From NCBI GenBank assembly GCA_020831805.1, contig JAFIFX010000002.1:124001-188000 (forward strand): DNA of 64,000 bases. Reading direction: 5' to 3'. Source of the DNA: Planctomycetota bacterium. GTDB lineage: Bacteria > Planctomycetota > Phycisphaerae > Phycisphaerales > UBA1924. Positions 59,258 to 64,000 of the stretch are shown one piece after another. A model generated the notes under the pieces. The model had not been told where the DNA came from. It searched no databases and saw nothing but the letters and a program-made list of their open reading frames with translations. A program made the position numbers and the translations under genes. Each line of letters opens with the position of its first letter. The first letter of the stretch is position 1.

Positions 59258-62044
59258 ATGGCTCCACGCGGTCGGATCATTCCCGGTCTGGGTCTTTCCT
59301 GCGCGGCGATCGCCGCGCTGGCGGGCGATCTCGCTTGGGCCGGCGAGCCCGAACGCCCCAGCGGCGCCCAGCGCGTCGTCCGCGTCTTCGACTTCGAGGA
59401 GCGGGATTTCAACCCGCTGCCGGTCCCCTTCGGCTGGATCCGCGCCCAGCACGACCCGTCCATCCCGCGTCTGCGCGAGGGCTTCCCGATCTGGAACCGC
59501 GGCGGCCTGGACTACGAGACGCCGGCCTATTCGGGCATCGGCTCGGCCGTGCTGCCCGCCGAGGGCGGGTCCGCCAGCCTCCGGCTGCTCTCCGGCGTGA
59601 TCAGCGTCTTCCCGGGTGCGGACTACGGCATCACGGCCCAGGTCCGGACCGAGGACATGGTGCACGCCCGGGCCGCCATCGCGGCCCGCCTGCTCGACCA
59701 GGACGGACGCGTGCTGCCCGGCACGGAGTCGCGTTCCGACCTCGTGCGCACCGACGGGGACTGGCGGCCGCTCGGCGTCCATCTCGCCGGCACGGACGAG
59801 CGGGCGGCCTACCTGCAGATCGAGATGCTGGTGCTCCAGCCGCGCCAGTGGGCGCCGGACGAGGCCAACCCGTTCCATGTCTGGCACGAGGACTACCACG
59901 CCCGCGCGTGGTTCGACGACCTGACGGTCTCGCTGCTGCCCCGCATGGAGCTGGACACGGGCCATCACGGCCATGTGATCCCCGCGCGGGAGCGCCCCGC
60001 GCTGAACATCCTGGTGCGCGATCTCACGGGCGACCGCATCGAGGCCGTCGTCCGCGTGCTCGACGCCGACGGCCGCCCGATCGACGAGCACACCATGCGC
60101 CCCGGCATGGGCCGCCTGGTCGAGCGGTTCGAGCCGGGCCTGACCAGGCCGGGCTGGTACCGCGCCGTGCTGACCGTGCTGTCCGGCGGGCAACCGGTCG
60201 GATCGACCGTCCTGGACTTCGCCTGGGGCGCGCCCGAGGACGAGCAGCGCCCGCGCTCGACCTCGTTCGCGCTGCGCGGCTCCGCGGTCGAGCCCGAGCG
60301 GGCCCGCGCGCTGCCGACCATGGCCGCCTGGACCGGCGTGGGACGCGCCGAGGTCGGCGTCTGGTCGCACCGGCTCGACCGCGCCTCGGCCGACCCGGAC
60401 GCGAACCCCGCGTTCGGCGCGGTTCGGAGCATGCTCGACGCGGGCGTGGAGGTCACCATCGCCCTCGACGAAGTGCCGCGGGATCTGGCCGAACTCGTCG
60501 GGCGCGATCCGTGGGATGTGCCCGGCGTGCTCGCCGCTGACGACGGGCTCTGGCTGCCCTGGGCCGAGCGCATGCTCGACCAGTTCGGCCAGGGCGTGCT
60601 GTCCTGGCGGCTCGGTCGCGACGCGATCGAAAGCCGCGGGTGGCGCCTGGGCGAGCAGGCCGGCGCCGCCTCGGTCTCCGTGGCGCGGTGGGTGCCCGGC
60701 CCGGAGCTGATCGGCCCCTGGCCCGTGGGCGTGGCCGTCCCCGCGGAGCTGAGCATCCCGGGGCGCGGTCTGGTCGTGCGCGACGACGGCGCGGGCTCGG
60801 ACGCCGCGCTCGACTGGCTGGTGTCGTCGTGGGCCGGGCTGGCCAACACGGGCGCCCGGCGCGTGTCCGGCTCGGACAGCGACGCCTCCACCCTGACCAT
60901 CGAGTTTCCCTCCTCGGACGACGGCCGCGTCTCCCGGGCCGCCCTCGGCCGGCTGGCCCGGCGCGTGATCACCGCGTGGGCGGCGGCCAACCGCACCGGC
61001 GTCTCCGACCGCGTGCGTTTCTCGCTCGACGAGGCCTGGCGTTCGACCGGCGGCCTGCGCCCGTCGATGATGCCCACGCCCGAGCTGGCCGCCTGGCGCA
61101 CCCTCGCCTCCGTGCTCGGCGACCGCGGCGCGGGCGGGGTCGACGAGATCCGCCTGCTGCCCGGCGTGCGCATCCTGCTCACCGGCGAGGACGACGAGGG
61201 CGTGCTGATCGCATGGCTGGAAGACCCGGAGGCCCCCCTGCGCGTGCTGGACCTGCCCCTGCACCCCGGCCCCGTGCGCCGGGTGGACCTGCTCGGCGAG
61301 CGGCGCATCATCGAACCGGTCGAGCGGGAGGATCTTGGAACCTCGTGGCACCGCATCGCCCTCTCGCGCGAGCCGGTGATCATCGAGGGCGTCCGCGCCG
61401 ACCTCGTGCGCTTCCTCGCCGGCGTCCGCCTCACGCCCGAGCGGCTCAACCCCGTCATGGGCGGCCGCCGCCACGCCCTCGTCATCGAGAACCCGTGGGA
61501 CTTCCCCATCCGCGGGCGGGTGTTCATCGTCGAGCCCGGCGGCCTGTCGGAGGGCACGGCCGGGCGGGACCGCAGCTGGCAGATCGCCCCCCGCGTCGTG
61601 GCCTTCTCGCTCGACGCGGGCCAGCGCCGCGAAGAGCCGATCGAGCTGTCCTTCGGCGCGGGCCAGGAGACCGGTTGGGCCGAAGCCATCTTTGATGTGC
61701 AGCTCTTCGCCGACGAGGAGTACACGCTGCTCCGCGTGCCGCGCCGCATCGAGATCGCCTCCGAGGACCTCGACATGGAGGTCGTGGCCTACCGCGCCCC
61801 CGGCGGGCGTGTGTCGGTCCACGCGGTGGTCACGAACCGCTCCGATCGGCCCCGGTCCGTGGAACTCGCCGCCGTGGCCGCGGGCGCCTCGCGCGAACGC
61901 GCCACCATCAACGGCCTGAACAGGGGAGAAACCGGCGAACGCCGCTTCATGCTCGAAGGCGTTGCCCCGGGGGCCCGCATCTCCGTCGGTCTGACCGAGC
62001 CGGACACCGGCGTCCGGCTCACGCGCACTATCGACGCGCCGTAA
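59258..62044 (+). CDS. Large exported hypothetical protein
   Basis: 928 residues from ATG 59258. The signal peptide (IIPGLGLSCAAIAALAGDLAWAG) is followed by a carbohydrate-binding-like jelly roll (about 35-210; FDFEERDFNPLPVPFGW, WFDDLTVSLLPR), then a domain of about 350 residues resembling a TIM-barrel glycoside hydrolase in layout (GVGRAEVGVWSHRLDR, ALDEVPRDLAELVG, RFSLDEAWR), and beta-sandwich domains at the end. Catalytic residues are not identifiable. It may act on or bind extracellular polysaccharide, but this is inferred from shape only. Terminated by stop with no hairpin close by. Confidence 0.7.
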   Translation: MAPRGRIIPGLGLSCAAIAALAGDLAWAGEPERPSGAQRVVRVFDFEERDFNPLPVPFGWIRAQHDPSIPRLREGFPIWNRGGLDYETPAYSGIGSAVLPAEGGSASLRLLSGVISVFPGADYGITAQVRTEDMVHARAAIAARLLDQDGRVLPGTESRSDLVRTDGDWRPLGVHLAGTDERAAYLQIEMLVLQPRQWAPDEANPFHVWHEDYHARAWFDDLTVSLLPRMELDTGHHGHVIPARERPALNILVRDLTGDRIEAVVRVLDADGRPIDEHTMRPGMGRLVERFEPGLTRPGWYRAVLTVLSGGQPVGSTVLDFAWGAPEDEQRPRSTSFALRGSAVEPERARALPTMAAWTGVGRAEVGVWSHRLDRASADPDANPAFGAVRSMLDAGVEVTIALDEVPRDLAELVGRDPWDVPGVLAADDGLWLPWAERMLDQFGQGVLSWRLGRDAIESRGWRLGEQAGAASVSVARWVPGPELIGPWPVGVAVPAELSIPGRGLVVRDDGAGSDAALDWLVSSWAGLANTGARRVSGSDSDASTLTIEFPSSDDGRVSRAALGRLARRVITAWAAANRTGVSDRVRFSLDEAWRSTGGLRPSMMPTPELAAWRTLASVLGDRGAGGVDEIRLLPGVRILLTGEDDEGVLIAWLEDPEAPLRVLDLPLHPGPVRRVDLLGERRIIEPVEREDLGTSWHRIALSREPVIIEGVRADLVRFLAGVRLTPERLNPVMGGRRHALVIENPWDFPIRGRVFIVEPGGLSEGTAGRDRSWQIAPRVVAFSLDAGQRREEPIELSFGAGQETGWAEAIFDVQLFADEEYTLLRVPRRIEIASEDLDMEVVAYRAPGGRVSVHAVVTNRSDRPRSVELAAVAAGASRERATINGLNRGETGERRFMLEGVAPGARISVGLTEPDTGVRLTRTIDAP

Positions 62045-62200
62045 ACAAGTTTCACGAGCCCGTCGGCGTCGCAGCGCGCAGATAAAACCGTTTTCATCCG
62101 CGATTCATCCGTGCGGCACGGCGGCGTGAGACTCTATGTTCGTGGACGCCCGCCGGCGGGCGCACCAACCACCGCAACACCAACGCAAGAGGCATACCCA

Positions 62201-62764
62201 ATGAAACTCGACGCGACCATTGCGATTCTTTCCACCGACGGTTTCGAGCAGAGCGAACTCTTCGAGCCGCTCGAGAAACTCCGCGAAGCGGGCGCCACCG
62301 TCCATGTCGTCGCCCCGAAAACGGGCAAGATCAAGGGCTGGAAGGACGGTAACTGGGGCGACTCGGTCAAGGTCGACCGCACCATCGAGGACGCCCTCGC
62401 CCATCAGGACGACTACGACGCCCTGGTCCTCCCTGGCGGCGTGCTCAACCCCGATCAGCTCCGCATGCGCGAGGACGCCACCCGGTTCGTCCGCGCCTTC
62501 TTCAAGGACGGCCGGCCCGTCGCCGCCATCTGCCACGGACCTCAGATCCTCATCGACTGCGGCGTGATCGAGGGCCGCGAGCTGACCAGCTACCCCTCGA
62601 TCAAGAACGACCTGAAGAACGCCGGCGCACGCTGGGTGGACAGGGAAGTGGTCTGCGATCAGGGCCTCGTCACCAGCCGCACGCCCGAGGACCTGCCGGC
62701 GTTCATCAAGAAGACCATCGAGGAGGTCCGCGAAGGCCGCCACGCCGGCCAACGCACGGCCTGA
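62201..62764 (+). CDS. DJ-1/PfpI-family protein
   Basis: 187 residues, AAGAGG upstream of the ATG. PfpI/DJ-1 fold: ATIAILSTDGFEQSELFEPL, DDYDALVLPGGVLNPDQLR, nucleophile cysteine in AICHGPQ (about 111), TSYPSIKNDLKNAGARWVD and VTSRTPEDLPAFIK. The acid residue Glu 16 and the Cys-His pair are as in general-stress protein 18/YhbO. These have been described as proteases, glyoxalases or deglycases acting in stress. A TATGTT box and a CCCGCCGGCGGG hairpin lie in the leader. Confidence 0.93.
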   Translation: MKLDATIAILSTDGFEQSELFEPLEKLREAGATVHVVAPKTGKIKGWKDGNWGDSVKVDRTIEDALAHQDDYDALVLPGGVLNPDQLRMREDATRFVRAFFKDGRPVAAICHGPQILIDCGVIEGRELTSYPSIKNDLKNAGARWVDREVVCDQGLVTSRTPEDLPAFIKKTIEEVREGRHAGQRTA

Positions 62765-62831
62765 GCGATGAGAAGCGCGCCGCCGTCGCCGGGTGGGTAG
62801 GTTCATCGACGATGGCTGGTGCCCTGTGTGC

Positions 62832-62882
62832 AAGCGGCCGTGCTGCCCCGACCCCCCGGGAGCGGCGCGGCCGCTTGTTCTT
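62832..62882 (+). terminator. Rho-independent terminator after the DJ-1/PfpI gene
   Basis: AAGCGGCCGTGC pairs with GCGCGGCCGCTT across a GC-rich loop, followed by GTTCTT. 67 bases downstream of the stop. Confidence 0.65.
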
Positions 62883-62891
62883 CGCGCCCGT

Positions 62892-63695
62892 TCACCGTGC
62901 CCGCAGCACGAACAGGGCGTAGCCCAGCGTCGGCGGGCTGATCTCCTCGCCCGCATCGTCGAGCACGCGGTCGATCCGCATGCACGACCGCCCGATCAAC
63001 CCCGTCCACTCGTCCAGCGTGTAGGTGCGCAGGGTGTAGGTGCTGTCCCGGTGCTCCTCCCGCTCCGGCGTGGCGATGCACAGGTGGCTGACCACGGTCT
63101 CGGCGCGCGCCGCAGGGTCCTCCGGCGGCAGGTAGTTGACCACCTGCGTCACGCGGCACAGCCCCCGGCCGCCGCTCCACACATCCTCGCTGGGCTGCTC
63201 GAGGTCGTAGCTGGTCACCGACAGCCCCACGATGTACACACCGCCGCGCCGCAGGCACCGCGCGGTCTGCTCCAGGTGGGCCAGCACCGCGCCGTCGTCG
63301 GGCAGGTGGCGGATGGTGTTGATCATGTTGAATGCCGCGTCGGCCTTCCCGGGCGCCAGCCGGGCGTAGGCGCGGGCAAACTCCGTCATGTCCGCCACGA
63401 ACAGCGTTGTCCGCGGCCCCAGCCCGGCGCCGGCCACGCGCCGCCGCGCGTCCGCGATCATCGGCTCGGCGATGTCGAAGCCCACCCCGTGGTGCCCGTT
63501 CTTGGCCAGCGCCCGCAGGTGCCGCGCCGTGCCGCAGGCGGGCTCGAGCAGCACCAGCGACGCGTCGTCGCCCGCCCCGGTCTCGCGCCGGGCGATCGAT
63601 TCAATCACCCGGGCCTCGTCCGCCGTCCCCGGCGCATGCAGGATGTCATAGACGACCGGGTCGGCGTAGAAATCGGTCTCTTCGGTGGTCTCCAC
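62892..63695 (-). CDS. Class I SAM-dependent methyltransferase
   Basis: 267 residues starting with GTG. The SAM motif is LLEPACGTARHLRALA (about 48-63), followed by GFDIAEPMIADAR, FVADMTEF and AFNMINTIRHLPDDGAV, LRRGGVYIVGLSV. YADPVVYDILHAPGT at the start is typical of the YdjH/methyltransf_25 group acting on small molecules. TACCCT lies six bases before the GTG, so the mRNA should be leaderless. Divergent from the DinB gene. Confidence 0.88.
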   Translation of the reverse strand: METTEETDFYADPVVYDILHAPGTADEARVIESIARRETGAGDDASLVLLEPACGTARHLRALAKNGHHGVGFDIAEPMIADARRRVAGAGLGPRTTLFVADMTEFARAYARLAPGKADAAFNMINTIRHLPDDGAVLAHLEQTARCLRRGGVYIVGLSVTSYDLEQPSEDVWSGGRGLCRVTQVVNYLPPEDPAARAETVVSHLCIATPEREEHRDSTYTLRTYTLDEWTGLIGRSCMRIDRVLDDAGEEISPPTLGYALFVLRAR

Positions 63696-63701
63696 ACGAT
63701 C

Positions 63702-63711
63702 AGGGTAGACT
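63702..63711. promoter_or_regulatory. Bidirectional promoter with overlapping -10 boxes
   Basis: AGGGTAGACT gives TACCCT on the minus strand (six bases before the GTG at 63695) and TAGACT on the plus strand (start about 15 bases before the DinB ATG). The two boxes share TA, as at 3683 and 17053. Confidence 0.5.
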
Positions 63712-63732
63712 CATCCAAAGCGAGGAGGGCGT

Positions 63733-64000
63733 ATGCCGCTGCCGACCGACCCCGTGCTGGCGATGCTCGAACACAACGCGTGGGCCAACGCCGTCGTGAT
63801 CGACGCCTGCGCCGCCCTCACCGACGAGCAGCTCGACCACGAGTTCCCCATGGGCCTGGCCACGCTCCGCAGGACCATGACCCACACCATCGCGGCCATG
63901 CGCCTCTGGTCCGACCGCCTCGCCCCCCGCGAGCCGCGCCCCTGGCTCGACGCGACGCCTGAGATCGGCCCCGCCGAATGGCGCCAGCTCAACCGCGAGG
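63733..64000 (+). CDS. DinB-family protein, 3' truncated by the window
   Basis: The first 89 residues are visible, with GAGGAGGG before the ATG. PVLAMLEHNAWANAVVIDAC is the first helix of the DinB/YfiT four-helix bundle, and LRRTMTHTIAAMRLWSDRL includes the His of helix 2 that helps bind metal; further His ligands lie outside the window. Members include bacillithiol S-transferases and damage-inducible proteins of unknown activity. Confidence 0.85.
   Translation, partial: MPLPTDPVLAMLEHNAWANAVVIDACAALTDEQLDHEFPMGLATLRRTMTHTIAAMRLWSDRLAPREPRPWLDATPEIGPAEWRQLNRE

Noticed and set aside
57962-61822. A 1286-codon minus-strand open frame
   Set aside because: It is antisense to the 928-aa exported protein and the intergenic region; no family motif, and composition is that of a shadow frame.
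62088-62120. CATCCGCGATTCATCCGTG as another unit-repeat element
   Set aside because: Only two imperfect units and no inverted arm; not distinguishable from chance.
62793-62889. Possible small zinc-finger ORF (GWCPVCKRPCC) after the DJ-1/PfpI gene
   Set aside because: The cysteine-rich part coincides with a terminator stem and the frame continues antisense into the methyltransferase gene; no ribosome site.

Overview
The window is GC-rich bacterial chromosome that reads as a planctomycete of the class Phycisphaerae. Evidence: an exported protein with a PAPGA...LAAARRRR sorting tail of PEP-CTERM type (42409-43005), a planctomycete-style prepilin (32612-33409), a cluster of membrane proteins starting with a CPRCGYDQSG zinc ribbon (10601-13765), frequent GTG starts, and many short dispersed palindromes. 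No rRNA, tRNA, CRISPR array, transposase or prophage was recognised. Most of the window is core chromosome.

Layout. 1-4538: HEAT-like protein end, zinc-free MDR reductase, serA-uppP operon on the minus strand, SpoU-type RNA methyltransferase. 4578-10486: two TlpA-like thioredoxins, trmL, small lipoprotein, amidase-like protein, Ser/Thr kinase, metallophosphatase. 10601-13765: four zinc-ribbon membrane proteins. 13812-21712: glyA, Dabb lipoprotein, RarD-like permease, AtoE transporter, coiled-coil lipoprotein, HAD phosphatase, CaCA antiporter. 21728-23104: tandem clpP pair with a terminator. 23411-31798: probable transcription unit phosphoesterase-yidC-mnmE-MshEN protein-rimO-ftsW. 31806-41135: TPR protein, prepilin and exported partner, murG, receiver-like protein plus diguanylate cyclase, HAD phosphatase, rsmA, DegT aminotransferase. 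41216-46617: manA, PEP-CTERM-like protein, Nramp-like transporter, accB-accC. 46921-55298: a MoxR/vWA cluster (vWA-GATase, MoxR, DUF58, small zinc-ribbon protein, BatA-like vWA) interrupted by a 500-bp cassette carrying a GxxExxY gene. 55334-64000: methyltransferases, FabZ-like dehydratase, histone-H1-like mini-protein, APH-family kinase, nitroreductase, 928-aa exported protein, DJ-1/PfpI protein, truncated DinB protein.

The most unusual signals lie between and across genes. (1) The tetranucleotide ACGT is almost absent (two copies found by eye where base composition predicts well over a hundred), and Asn, Asp, His and Tyr codons switch from NAC to NAT in front of GTN codons. (2) At least nine start codons sit 5-7 nt behind a TAnnnT hexamer with no room for a Shine-Dalgarno, implying leaderless mRNAs; three divergent gene pairs share overlapping symmetric -10 boxes. 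(3) Short palindromic repeats have become part of proteins: in-frame inserts in MnmE and RimO, and new C-termini and stop codons for FtsW and RsmA. (4) Several inverted repeats are built from 7-9 bp tandem units; one pair encloses the GxxExxY nuclease-fold gene exactly and looks like a complete mobile cassette, while others resemble empty versions.

Coordinates of starts are my choices from ribosome sites, -10 spacing and family length; functions are by motif recognition only, with no database search.
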